A stretch of DNA of 64,000 bases from contig OZ029927.1 in assembly GCA_964023275.1 (NCBI GenBank), positions 4,573,715 to 4,637,714 of the forward strand, read 5' to 3'. Source of the DNA: Norana najaformis (lineage: Eukaryota > Annelida > Clitellata > Crassiclitellata > Hormogastridae). The first letter of the stretch is position 1. Each line of letters opens with the position of its first letter. The notes beneath the pieces were generated by a model, which made no database searches, was not told the DNA's origin, and was given only the letters and a program-made list of their open reading frames with translations. Below, piece by piece: positions 33,035-44,945 of the stretch. The position numbers and the translations under genes are program-made.

Positions 33035-33345
33035 ATGTTACATCAGATATATTCAGGGTGAATAGAGGAGTGCAACAAGGATGCAGAATGGCTCCAAGCC
33101 TGTTCCTATGTTCTGTTGATGAGATCGTGGAGGAGACAGTTGAGCAGAAGCATCCAGCTACATGTATTGGTTCGGAGCATTTAATTGATCTGGACTAATC
33201 TGATATGTGGCTCTCTTCAACAAATGCTGGAGACCCTCGTTCTGTCCTTGGAGACAATGGGTCAGCAGGGACATCAATTGTGGCTAGAAATCAACCAGGC
33301 CAAAACAAATCTCCAGACTACAGTGGAATCATCCCCAATTCTGGG
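33035..33345 (+). mobile_element. Non-LTR reverse transcriptase relic, catalytic motif lost
   Basis: The frame reads RVNRGVQQGCRMAPSLFLCS and LIDLD, then a stop. After a frameshift it reads ETLVLSLETM and LEINQAKTNLQ. This matches the palm of a non-LTR reverse transcriptase: G.RQGC..AP.LF..., the conserved block before [YF]ADD, and the following L..L..... The ADD box itself is destroyed around 33196-33206. It belongs to a different LINE group from the L2/CR1-like ends elsewhere. Confidence 0.7.
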
Positions 33346-34399
33346 TGCATATACATGTAGGTGGCAGGTAACCAGACGGAACTGGTTCGTGCTTTTTCAT
33401 AACTCAGTTCTCATGTTGAGGCCGATTGTGGGAGACGAGCCTAGAATAGAGTCTGCCGGTAAACACGCCACAGGTGAGGAAGTATCCATGCATGCATGCA
33501 TGAATGTATGTATGTATCTACGTATTTAAAATAGCGTATTTTAAGTGCCTCATAGAAGCGCTACGTAAGCTAGCCTAAATTGTCATAATCATTAATAAGA
33601 ACAAAAGATTAATTAATAGGGAAACAGTGCTTAGGTAAGAAGAATCACCAGTGGCAGGCTTCCAAGTGTAGAGCTGAACCAACGGATTCCCATCCTGAGT
33701 TCAGATAACACCCTGTTCAGAGTTCTTAGACAGTATTGCAGCGAGAATGAGGTACGATGACAACCGATATAATGCAGTAGGCCTACACAGTTACTTTACC
33801 GTCATTGCATCGTACAAATCCCGCGGTCCACCGGATTTGAGCAGCATGTGCATTCTTAAGCAGCCGGCTAACAGGACGCAGAACCTCCTCACCGTTATTG
33901 ACGATCAAAGCTACGATTCCAAAAGGCTCTCCAGTTATTTTCGGAGCTCGACATATACTGTTCACATAGTGACCTGCTCACTTTCTGAATGAATGTACTG
34001 CACTAAGTCCAATAACGGTCGATTCTATCATATGCGACAAAACGCCACCCAAAACACACAGTATTTGCAGAAAACCTCCGAAAAGGAGGTTACATTAAAA
34101 GGCAAAATATACGAGAATCATCGAGCAAATTCCGAATATGACCAACCAATCGAACAAAATGACACAGACACTATAACTGCGGTTATAAGAAGCAGGTTCA
34201 CAAATTGAGATTTCATTTTCTCCTCCATTTCGTCTTTACGATTGTCGTAAGGCATCGAAATTTTATTCGTATTAGATAAAAATAGATTTATTACCCATTA
34301 ACTCAGTTTTATTCGTTGACCTGTGAGACTAATTAACTGTGTTTCTTTTTTGTATTTGCAGAGTAGTGGACTCGACACTGCTAAAGCCATGCAATAATA

Positions 34400-34545
34400 A
34401 GAAAGACCAAAATTCCAAGACTAAGATCAAGACCACAGGGTTAAAGACCAAGACTAAGACCAAGAACACAGGGTCAAAGACCAAAACCAAGACCAAGACC
34501 ACAGGTTTCAAGACCAAGACCAAGACCTCGACCGAGTATCCAAGA
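34400..34545. repeat. Degenerate (AAGACC)n repeat
   Basis: Tandem ACCAAGACCAAGACC with ACAGGGTTAAAG spacers; sister of 10822-10935. Confidence 0.8.
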
Positions 34546-34679
34546 CCAAAGCCAAGAATATAAACGTTTCGGGATTCACGGCAATATGTTATTCTAACGT
34601 TACAGCAATATAAAGTAGACAATCAACTACAACTAATTATAATGAATTTTGCATCTAAATTCACTAATTATTGGTTATT

Positions 34680-35190
34680 TAGTATTGGAAAAATTTCTTC
34701 ATCCTAACTCTACACATCCTATCTTAGACTACTTTCAATCAAAATAATCTTGCAGATGTTTTTAAACTCAACTTTATTTCACAGAACAAAATCTATTTCC
34801 ATGACACCATATGTATCTCTCTTTTGAATCTCTTCTGAAGGAATGCTTTAATATCCTGGGTCCAACCATTGTATCATTAATCAGATTTCCATTTTTAGAA
34901 ATAATCCTACCCACTGCTTTTTATGATGGCATAGTTCATCCTCTGCTAAAGAAACCTGTCTCTTGACTCTGGTGTCTTGCCTAATTACAGACTCATCTCA
35001 ACTTTGAAATTTCTATCTGAAATAAATTTATAACCAGTAGTTGTGAATCTTTTCGAAACTCACCTGTTTTCCAGCTCACTAAAAGCCTCTTTCAGTGTGC
35101 ATACCGTAAGTTTCACTCAACAGAATCCGTCCTTCTTGCTGTTCATAATGATTTCATGTGTTCTGTGGATGTTCTGTACTGGCCATCAGT
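34680..35190 (+). mobile_element. LINE reverse transcriptase fingers/palm fragment
   Basis: Frames give VHPLLKKP near 34930 and YRKFHSTESVLLAVHNDFM near 35110. These are strong matches to the L2/CR1-like LINE block PLLKKP...NYRP...QSAYR..HSTETALL.V.ND. Stops and frameshifts are present. Sister of 12000-12610. Confidence 0.75.
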
Positions 35191-35529
35191 CAACGCGATA
35201 AATGTTAGAGATACTCCCCATATGTCGCTGTGGTATACGACGAATGTCAATGGCTACTCGTCAGATGTCGTTAAAGACCAACTATTGGCTTCACGAGATG
35301 TCGCTACAAATCCTCTAGTTAAGATATATTCTTTTCTTTTAGTTAGGATATTTTCTTTAGGTAAGATATGTTAAATATTATTTATCACCATCTGCATTCT
35401 TTGGTAATAGAGGGCCCTAATTAAGCGGAACACTGGACTTTTCTGGGTATAATGTTTGTACCACAATAAACTGTTTATTACACGCTCAATTGTATCTGTA
35501 TCACTTCCTTTTTGGGATCATTGAGCATA

Positions 35530-35990
35530 AGATGAGATAAGAATCGTAACAGCTTAGCAGATTTCGACAATGACTCAGTCAAATAAATCAAACCATTATG
35601 GTATGTAAAAACATGAATTTTCCAAATGATAATGATATATAAAAAATAACCAAACAAAACATAGGCTGCTCATTCAATTTCTGACTGATGAATGATAAGG
35701 GTTGTCGTATCATCTCTTCCAATCATTTTTGCGTTGATTTGGTTGATTGATTGATTATTAATAATACTAATATATAATTGTTGAAAGTCAATGGTTAGTT
35801 GGTTATCGATCTGTGGTCAGTGTAATTCAGTGGCTAGTCAGAGGTCAATCGGTGGTCATTTGGTGATTATCTACTTATGACTACGAGACTAGAAAGAGAA
35901 TCTCTTAGTCGACTGGTGAAGAGGGAATCGTTAAGGAAGGCAGAGAGAGAATTAATCAGGTCAACCTCTGATCAACCGCGCACACCAGGT
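35530..35990. other. No gene recognised
   Basis: AT-rich sequence. A 220-codon + frame (35877-36539) starts with a charged segment (MTTRLERESLSRLVKRESLR) and then enters a pyrimidine-rich repeat. I see no homology and consider it fortuitous. Confidence 0.3.
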
Positions 35991-36004
35991 CCTCCTCCAA
36001 CTCC

Positions 36005-36375
36005 CGTTTCATCATCATCTATCTTTTTCCTTTTACTTCGCATCTTCTTCATACTCCTATTCGTCCTTTTCTTCATCCTTTTATTACTTCTTTTTTATCC
36101 TCCTATTACTCATCTTCTTCATCCTCATTTCTTCTTTTTTTCTTCCTATTTCTCATCTTTTTCATCCTCATTTCTTCTTTTTTATCTTCCTATTTCTCAT
36201 CTTTTTCACCCTCTTATTCTTTCTTCTTATCCTCCTATTACTCGCCTTCATTCTCCTATTCATCTTTTTCTTCATCCTCAAATTCCTCATAATCTTCATC
36301 TCCCATTTCTCTTATTCTTCCTCTTTTTCATCCTTCGCTGCATATACCTTCTCTTCCTTCTCCACTTCTTGCCTC
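36005..36375. repeat. Pyrimidine-rich degenerate repeat
   Basis: About 370 bp of C/T-rich + strand built from TCCTATTTCTCATCTTTTTC-like units. The strand asymmetry is strong. The Phe/Leu-rich frame here is compositional. Confidence 0.8.
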
Positions 36376-36883
36376 TACCCACCCAGCCTTGGCGCTTTCC
36401 TCTTACTCCTATTACTGCTCTGCCTTCTGCTTCTCCTCCTCCATCTCCTGCCCCTCCTCCTGTTCGGCTGCTGCGTCAGCTGTTCGTCCAGGGCATGCGA
36501 ATCGTCGTCGTTTCTGATTTTCAACGAGAGATGTATTAAAGCCGAGAGAGGCCCAAAGATACACAGGCACAGACGGTAACAGACGGTCACAATGTAAAAA
36601 CAAAAGACACAGAGATAATAAGCAAGCAGAGACTGTGACAGTTAGAGACGATGCCTAATGAAAGCAAACATACATACGGATAGGGCTACAGACAGAGAGA
36701 CAGCCAGGCAAAGACACATGAACCGAGAAACAGAAAGACGTGAAAGTTGAGTGAGAAATATGAACACCTCGGATGAGAAATATGGCTCTATATTAAAGTA
36801 GAATCGCCACCAGACTCAGCAGATGCGCCATCCGAGAGACATAAGACCCAGACACAACACTCGTATTTCTCGCTTATGTCCGT

Positions 36884-36885
<2 letters not shown>

Positions 36886-36940
<55 letters not shown>

Positions 36941-36955
36941 ACTGTCTCTCATTCT
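36886..36955. repeat. (TC)n microsatellite
   Basis: A TC run of about 67 bp with one TTTC interruption. Confidence 0.95.
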
Positions 36956-37196
36956 CGTCACTGTTTCTTCATACCTGTCGCTGCCTCTCACATTTCGCTC
37001 AGTCACTCTCCTCCCTCTTTTTAATCAATCTTCCGTACGCATCTACCTACTGAACTACCTATCTACTTACCTACCTATCTATTTACCCAACTATCCATCT
37101 ATCTACGTTATCTATCTCCTGTCGATCTATATATATATAATTGCCTATCCATATGTCTGTCTGTGCGTCTGTTTGTCTTTCTGTCTGCCAGTGTAT

Positions 37197-37296
37197 CTAC
37201 CTACCTACCTACCTACCTACCTACCTACCTACCTACCTACCTACCTACCTACCTACCTACCTACCTACCTACCTACCTACCTACCTACCTACCTAC

Positions 37297-37336
<40 letters not shown>

Positions 37337-37337
37337 A
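37197..37337. repeat. (CTAC)n then (CTAT)n microsatellite
   Basis: About 100 bp of CTAC followed without a break by about 40 bp of CTAT. It is surrounded by a degenerate halo of CTAT/CTGT motifs (37040-37200). Confidence 0.95.
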
Positions 37338-37399
37338 TCTGTATCTATCCGTCTACCAATCTTTCTGTTAACTCTTTTTCTCTGTAGGAGCCTACCATA

Positions 37400-39880
37400 T
37401 TCATGTATTTGCCTGTTTCATATTCCAATCTGATTTTCTGTCAATCGTTCTCTTTCTTTGTCTCCATTTGCCTTTGTCATTCTGCGTGAATCTGTGATTT
37501 ATTCTATTCGTTTGTCTCACTTCATTTGAAAAATCTATTCTCACAAGCCATCATCGATCCCGTCGGGTACCAATGTCAGTATTTTAGGTATGCACATGTA
37601 AGATGTGCGATCGCAAGGCGGTGTTTCAGATGTGCACATACACCAGGTCTGTGTGCACTGTCTGTGGACTGGCAGAAGCGAATGCAAATATCGGCTAAAA
37701 TAAGCTCATGGAGATAATTGGATTCGGTTGGTTGTGATGCGTGTGTTGGGCGACAAAGACGGGAGTCAGCCGTTAAGTTAGTTCAGCTCCTCGTTAGGCA
37801 GCACGAGTCGCTGGTGTCAGTGGGCAGACGTTACATCGTCAAAAATTGTTTCCTCGCCGAAAGCATAATATGATGACATCAATTTCTGGCACAGGGATAT
37901 GGAGAGACACCGGTAGATGCATATACAGAGATGAAAGAAACACTGCCAGAGTGAAATGTAAATAAACATGGGGAGATAGAGACACAAAGAGACGCAGAGA
38001 GAATAAGAATAAGGCGTCAGAGACGCATAGGGCTCTTGCTATCTCTTTTCTGCTGTCTATCTCTCTCTCTCTGTCTCTTGTGTTCGCTGTTTTTCTTCAA
38101 CCCAAACAGTCACGTGTCTCTGCACAAAATGAAACAAGTTCGAAACAACGTACATGTAAGAATAGATCTAAAGTGACTCCTATTCTTCAATTTAAAAAAA
38201 TCGACGCGAAATATATCAAACCATCCTAGGGTGGACTGTCTACCGTTTCTCTTACAGATTTGCTAATTCTCCAACACTTGCTGAAGGTCAGTGTTTCGAC
38301 ATCAACAGATGCTCATCGAATCTAATCACCTCAGAACATTGAATAGTGCCATCAGGAAAATCCAGTGATTTAAGAATCGAGATACATGTTCTTACTTTAA
38401 ATTTCTAATGAAAGGTTTTATTGATAGATCCGACCAGAGTTTTGAACTCTGAAATTAAGTGAAGTTAGCTTTGGAAATATCAGGAAGAACGGAGTTGCAG
38501 TAGTCAAGATGGCAGGAGACCAAGCAGGGCGTTAGCTGGAAATACCGTGGTGCTGTGGTGAGTAATTCCAATTTATTCCAACCATAATCAGCTGCATTAT
38601 GTTGTTAATTTCTGACCCGTCTGATCGGAGTAAGTGTCAATCGTGTGTTTAAATAGGTTTATATCTTAATTTATTTGGGATGATCTCCAATCGTTGTCTT
38701 TGCAAACACAAACCCAGAATACGCTTTATCGCATAATTGCTTGGCTCATTCCTATATCAAGTACTCCTTTACTGTATAGCAATGCAAGATGAATTTATAT
38801 AGCGCAAAATAGAAAATAACCGAATCAATATCACTGATCCATTGTAACTCGAAGTTCCAATACGTGAGCTATGTTGCTTCACCAAAGATGGCGGCGTTGA
38901 ACATAGAGGCCGAAACATGAATGTATAGCCTCGTATATTACAATGACTTCTGTGGCGCCAGAGTCCTGTGTATAAGGCATCAACCGATGGCGCCCCAAAA
39001 TCGAGCCCAAAATTCGGTTTATTCCATGTCCGCCCGCTCAGACAGACTCATAATGCTGGTATACAGACATATTTGGGCTGAATGGCGATTAAGTGAAGCA
39101 GGACAAACCTTTATGTATTTCTGTTTATTGATCAACATAATATGAGGCTAATAAAATGATGAGACAATAATTAAACTTTCCTTTACACAATTATCCATAC
39201 GCAGATGCTTTCCATAAATAATCGGCGTGTATAGACAGATATTGACGCGTGTCATTTCTGGCATGGCGCTGGAACAGAACGCCATTTTCCCCGGTTAATG
39301 GAGATGAGATATGTTCCGTGGAACGGCGACCCTTATCATCCGGCACCGTTGCGTGACCTGACCCGTGTTTGATGCGCTCCGTTGCACATGGACTGCGTTT
39401 CCTGCGGCAGCAGCAGTAGCTGCCTACGTCTCATGCCTGTCTGTCTGTTCATTTTTCTGTGTGGATGGATGGGTGATTGGGTGGATGGAGAGATGGGTGG
39501 ACGCAGTTTTCTGCTTACCGATCTGATGTACTTGGCTTCCAAATCCAATTTCCATCCCGCAGACTGAGCTCTGCTATTCAGCTCCTGCTGTTCATTCATC
39601 CATTCGTGTAGAGCTCGAATGGCGATTCAGTAGTGCATGTCCGTCTTTATATGAATTGCACGCATCGATAATCATCCATTTCAAATGTCCAGGTAAATTA
39701 CTAAGTTGGTAGTTAGCTAAATAACATTTGGAAATAATTACCCTTTAACTGACTCGTGTTTTTGGCCCATTCGGCTAACTAAATTGTATAAACACTCTGA
39801 TCTATTCGACTCGTTCCTCTTCATGCATTTCCCCGCCAGTCATTAACTCTATCAAATTATGTAATAGTTCTGTTGGTCTG
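37400..39880. other. No gene recognised
   Basis: The region holds a short Cys-containing frame (37526-37717), a ...TTTATATAGCGCAAAA scrap near 38790 that matches the LINE 3' tail, and mixed unique sequence. I see no defensible exon. Confidence 0.35.
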
Positions 39881-39884
39881 CGCA

Positions 39885-40045
39885 GCAACACCGCCATGGA
39901 ACGAACTCCCGTGGGTTTGCTCTTCCTTCATCTGTTGGGGTGTCTTGAACCTCCCTCCTCTTGGACTTTCTCATGGAACATTTCACTTAAGGCTCAAACC
40001 TTAACACTTCTTAAAACTTAAAACTATCTTATTCGGATTTACTTC
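39885..40045 (+). mobile_element. Probable LINE C-terminal scrap
   Basis: The frame reads ATPPWNELPWVCSSF, close to the GP.LWN.LP C-terminal motif, and is followed by GTFHLRLKP and a Leu/Thr-rich tail like F...LKT.LF. It is short and decayed. Confidence 0.4.
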
Positions 40046-40049
40046 TCTC

Positions 40050-41780
40050 AACACCATGTTTACACTACTCGTAAAAATATCTCGCTAGACATATTCGTAA
40101 GCGACCTATTTATTCCGTCTTACTTCTGTTCTGTGACCGCTGTGACCCAGCCAGGCCTACGATTCCTCGCTCAGCTGATTGACATATGGCGTGTTAAGAA
40201 ATGCAAAATTACCTACTTAATTTACTTATTTACTTACATCCTTCCACGATCTACAGCACCATAAAATCACACCAGACAATTGTTTTTTACCTCTCTGGAT
40301 TTCGGCCATGGCAGAAACTGACCACACAACCTGACTCTTGCGGGTTTGATTTGACTAAACGCTGGTGAATAAGTTGGTCGGCGTGACGCAACTTTTTGTG
40401 GCGCTTAGAATGTCGACGATTACATTACACTTTTGATTGTACGATGGGCAGAAAATGATGTGCTTGACTGTCACCTCTGCACACCTGGTTCTTCCCTTCT
40501 AACAAATACTGAGAACCTTTTTGTAGAACCGTATAAAATGCCATCCGGTTTTATCCAGTAAAATTATCCGAAACTTGTCGAATAGAGAAATCTGTTTCTT
40601 TCTGTGTTGAACATCTGCAAAACTGAAAGCAGTTAATTGATTCTGATAGATTTTGATTTTCTGCATTTTATTTCTTCTCAGTTTTTCCAAAAAACTCATG
40701 CCATTATTGTCACATGTAACTACTTTTGCAATGAAGTTATAAAATCGAGCTGCTTAACATTATCGTTAATTTTATCAAAAATGTGACTGTGTCTATCAAA
40801 GAAATAAAAGTCTCATCGGGGAGATATAAATCGGGGAAGACAAAATCTTCAACGGGACAAAATAATTTCTCTCCAGAATACTTTATTTCAGAATATAGTC
40901 ACCGGGGGTGGGAGAATTTATACTAAAACAGATTCGTCGGGAGGGGATAATCTGTTCCGAATTAGATCCGCTGGGGAAGACTTTTAAGAGGGAGGCAGTT
41001 GCGTGATACCGGCGCCCAAACATCACTTGCCCGTACTATAATGCAATCTGAGGACCATGTGGAATACTTGAAACGGAAGAGACTTAACAAAGGCGGAGTG
41101 CGCCTTGCTGCCCTTGAGTACTGAATACTATTAGATTGTAAATATTTTATCAAGATTTTTCTTTTAGTTCTATTCGTCTAATGAGCAAAAACCTCGTCTG
41201 TTTTTTAGCGCTTAATGTTTTAAACTGAAAACGACTGTAAGGTGGAGTCTTGAAAGTATCGACTACAAACATGAGACATTTGTGTGGTCAAAGACTCGCG
41301 GACATGACTTGTCTGGTAATCGAGCAGTCACTGTGCCTACATAAAATCGTTATAGAGTGAATCGTTGTGCTAACGAAACACAAGTTTCTAACTTTAGTTA
41401 TAAGCCAATTGTTTTAAAACAGTCATCGCTGGCCACCCGAAATTGTTGCCTTCTAGAGACATTTTGGGATATTTTACGGTATAGTAGCAGAACTGTCTAT
41501 TTGTAGGCAACAGTTACCATGTTGTATAGTCAGGCATGTTTGTCAAACATATTTTGTTAAGCGCAAACCACGCCGTGAGTGAAGTTATGTTGAGACTAAG
41601 TCCGTTGCTAACGAGAGCGGACGGTCGCTGACGTTCGAGTGCAACTGCTTTAATGCTAAGTCCCTTTTGGGAAATTCGCTCAATGTGTCTTAGTTTCTGT
41701 CTGTATGCTATGTGCATTGGTGCAACATAAAGAATTCGCTCTATGACGAACTTTATCAATGCTTGCCTACATATTGGCCT
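40050..41780. other. No gene recognised
   Basis: Only short unconserved frames on both strands; no known motif or repeat stands out. Confidence 0.35.
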
Positions 41781-41784
41781 AGTT

Positions 41785-41860
41785 AGCTACATCGGTAAAT
41801 GCGTTAGGATCCCCGGTTCGAGTCCCGATCGTGGCTAGGTATATTTAAAGTAGCTACACA
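41785..41860 (+). mobile_element. tRNA-derived SINE head (family 3)
   Basis: GTTAGCTACATCGGTAAATG and CCCCGGTTCGAGTCCCGATC give A-box and B-box arms, followed by GTGGCTAGGTATATTTAAAG. The reverse-complement relative is at 45625-45735. It abuts the 3' tail of a minus-strand LINE. Confidence 0.6.
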
Positions 41861-41874
41861 GATTATGCTTTACA

Positions 41875-42430
41875 CTGTAATTGTAATTGCAATTTAAGAT
41901 TTATAAAGCGCCTCTTACAGAATAAACTGAACAGGGGCGCTACCGATCCGAACAAGTAAAATCACTGTTAAACAGTACAGTCTTCAGACGCCTGCGAAAC
42001 CCTGAGAAGGGAAGTGCGAGGAGCTCGAGTCGTAGATCTCGAGAGAGACGGTTCCAGCATGTGGGACCGACATACGCAAAGCTTCTGGACTGGGCGGTAG
42101 CAGTTTGCATGCGAGGGGCAAACAAGAGATCATGGGTGGCCGAAAGGAGGGTGCTGCGGCCCCATAACAAGGAGACTAAAGTCCAAAAGTACATGAGGTA
42201 AAGAGGAGCTGAGCCAGCGACACAGTTGTGCGTAAGAGTGAGAATCTTAAAATGGACACGCTGCTGGATGGGAAGCCAATGAAGAGTGTTTCGAAAATAG
42301 GACGAGATATGACCGTATCCGGGAATGCCCCCAATGAGACGAGCAGTAGAGTTTAGGACAGATTGAGGCTCAGCAGTGTTGGCTAGGGTTAGCCCGGTGA
42401 AAAGAATATAATAAACTGATTTAACCAAAT
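41875..42430 (-). mobile_element. 5'-truncated L2/CR1-like LINE, C-terminal part
   Basis: The open frame 42428-41940 encodes STARLIGGIPGYGHISSYF, LHWLPIQQRVHFKILTL, APLYL and VGPTCWNRLSRDL, then FRRRLKTVLF. It is an intact LINE C-terminus of 162 codons. Its 3' end carries GTAGCGCCCCTGTTCAG, then AAGAGGCGCTTTATAAATCT and (ATTACA)-like repeats. It is one of the better preserved copies. Confidence 0.85.
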
Positions 42431-42434
42431 TTAA

Positions 42435-44215
42435 ATATACTTCATTTTTCTTTAAAAAATCCTAAGAAATCGTAGATCTGCGATAATAGTATCGGTCATG
42501 AAATCAAGTGGCTTTGGTTATTTCATTCGATTGTTTTTGTTTTCAGTCTTTGGCGCCGAAAGATGATTTCTCTGCTATCTGCTAATAGAGTTCTGTAGCT
42601 CCTGTTGTCACGAGTCGTCATCTAAGGTCGTGACAAGCTGCAGCGTCATGACACGCATCGTCGTGATGTCGTGTCAAGCGTCAGTCCCTTGACACACGAC
42701 AGCCGTATCGAAATATCACCGCTAGACGGCGCATGGCCGACGATAAGCTGAACCGGAAGGAAATACGAGTTCGCGTAATGACTTCCCGTCATGCCACGTG
42801 CTGCATGTTGTTCGGCGTTATCTTTCGACTGCACGGATCGAGGCCTCGTTAGGATATCGGTTTCCAAATAACCGGTTAGTCTAGATGTCTCGAAGCTGTA
42901 ATCGCTTTGTCTGTCGTCACAATATTACATTCCATATTGACCTCCTAAAAAGCTTCGTTAGGCGAGCATAAACAGCATATCACGACCTTATGATTAAATG
43001 TGCAATACCAACCCGAAGCTCATAGGCCTATATAGGCGGACTGCGGAACAGAATAGAGGTGTAATTAGGTGAGTTCTACATGATTTCTTTAAACAAAGTA
43101 GAAATAAATTCATTAAATTATAGACTTAATATCTAATGACACTGATCAACATGATTTATTTTTCCATAATGAAATTTGGTTTCTCTGTGGATTTTTACGT
43201 CCTAAAGCCAAGTACATTTTAGTATCACGTAAGCGTTGAGAAAACTGCTTTAGGCTGCTATGATTTCCTTGTAGGCTGTATTTAATCTATTGCGTGCATT
43301 TCAGTGCCAATGTCTACGCCTTTTGATTCTGTCATTGCATAGTGGTTGTGGATTAATTACTGCATCATGACTGGGCTAAATGGTCTGGCCGATGATTAAT
43401 CAGTGCTAGGCTCAACGCTGAAAGAATCCACTTCAGTAATTGTGTTGTCTTTTGCAGGAATGGTCAAGTGATGAGTAATAAAAGACATTACGCAATTAAT
43501 CTTAATTATTTCGCAAACGTTAATGCCAGGCTATATAAGACTAACGTGTGAGGAAGGAAGAATATCTAATTGTTTGCGAATGGATAAATTGCTGCCTCCG
43601 AAAGGTCATGGTCGTTTTTCGACAGCCGTTATACTTTTTCTGTTACATGTGCAGTGAGTTCACTTGGAACGTAGAAAGAAGACCATGACCCAGTTGGTTA
43701 AAAAAGCAAATGAACCGTGGGTATCAAGATAAAGGTTTGACGCCTCATATCTGTAGTACATAAGTTAATCTCGGAGCTCGGATTAAGAGTTCTCGGCCGT
43801 CTTTGCCAGATGTCGTTCCACTGATATTATGGCCAATGATTTGACAGGAGCAGAAAGATCATGTTACAGGCTGTTAATTACTTTTGCTCGACAGATGTGT
43901 CTGGCTTTTCATCGACAATCATTCAGTATCCTCAGTATCTGTCGTCAGCAATGAGATGCATTCTTCAGTGAATGTCATCTCCACGCGTTTCGTGTTCTGC
44001 CTTTCCTGGAAAAGTCGGTGACTTCCATGAATCGCTGTCGTTATCTTCCTTCTGGCGATCGTCTCCTTGCTTTCTGAGAACACAAATTCACTTGCTATAA
44101 ACAAAGTGGTACAGTTAGTTGACAACAGTCTGTATAAAGGTCTTTATGAGAGGTCACATATGGTGTCTGCTTGTAGGGCACAGTGCACGTCTTCAACTAT
44201 TTTCTGTTACATCGT
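42435..44215. other. No gene recognised
   Basis: The region includes a cluster of GTCGTGAC/GTCACGA words around 42605-42705 with a hairpin at 42668-42700. Otherwise it is unremarkable AT-rich sequence. Confidence 0.35.
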
Positions 44216-44219
44216 AATC

Positions 44220-44575
44220 GTAATTCCGAGATTTCTACAGCGCCCAACGAAAGCCGCGCCGCGGGGACCAGCTTATTCACAGGCGCTCAGTCAAAACAAA
44301 ATCGATAGGCAAAAGGGTTCGGTTCCAGGTCAAGATCCAGAAGTCAGACGGAGAGACAGCGTGACAGCTACGGGTGGTGGTGTTTGGGGTTGGAGGGGAG
44401 AGAGAGAGATAAGAGGAAGAAGGGGTGTCAGGGTACAATCTGTGAAAGAAGAATGTTTTGAGTTTTGAGTGAAAGGCCGAAGCAGAAATTGCAAGCAGTG
44501 GAGCATCGATGAGTTTGTATGATGGGTCAGAAAACTGTCGCAGTATAGTTTCAGGTTTTTTCCATCGACATAATT
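44220..44575 (-). mobile_element. LINE 3'-end fragment
   Basis: The minus-strand frame includes SAFHSKLKTFFFHRLYPD, which matches the F...LK..LF C-terminus of L2-type LINEs. It is followed by a serine/proline-rich extension and by the tail GAGCGCCTGTGAATAAGC ... GGGCGCTGTAGAAATC, a GC-rich variant of the shared hairpin. Confidence 0.6.
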
Positions 44576-44784
44576 GCAAGTGCTTATCCTATCTGATAAG
44601 CATTTACTTGATCTGTCCCCAGCTGGGTCTTTGTTGTCATTCAAATCGCGAATATTTAATAGCTACATGATTCAGCGTACCTATCTAATGAGGGCAGGCG
44701 CTGGCGCATAATCATTGATGCCCTATGCATAATTATCAAAAGGTTAGACTAGTTGAAATGGCTTCGAGTGTTTAAGCTGTCTTC

Positions 44785-44945
44785 GATAGTGCACTGGGCC
44801 TGTAATCTAACGATTGCGGGTTCGCGCCTGCTGAGCGTACTGCATGTAATGATTCTGAACAATTTGTTCGAGCACACTTGTCGCGCATTTCCGATTCAGA
44901 TTTACTGACTGCGCGGGTAATAAGACCAGTGCAATAAATGAATAA
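44785..44945 (+). mobile_element. tRNA-derived SINE-like element (family 1)
   Basis: ACTGGGCCTGTAATCTAACG and GCGGGTTCGCGCCTGCTGAG, with the body CATGTAATGATTCTGAACAA similar to that at 7380. The end is an (AATGAATAA) tail. Confidence 0.5.

Larger units (their letters stand above)
33700..35520. repeat. Paralogous repeat block P2 (partner at 10.6-12.9 kb)
   Basis: Collinear with 10580-12930. It is shorter because ~1 kb between the AAGACC tract and the LINE text is missing. Near 34245-34390 it also carries the pyrimidine-tract module seen at 6.8 and 17.9 kb, joined directly to CACTGCTAAAGCCATGCAAT, a junction not present in P1. Confidence 0.75.

Noticed and set aside
35877..36539. 220-codon frame as a membrane protein
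   Set aside because: The hydrophobic part is the translation of a pyrimidine-rich degenerate repeat; no conserved motif.
36876..37433. 185-codon Leu/Tyr-rich frame
   Set aside because: Made of (TC)n, (CTAC)n and (CTAT)n microsatellites.
41785..41860. Functional tRNA gene
   Set aside because: Good A- and B-box arms, but the acceptor stem is not paired and a relative with SINE body exists at 45560-45738.
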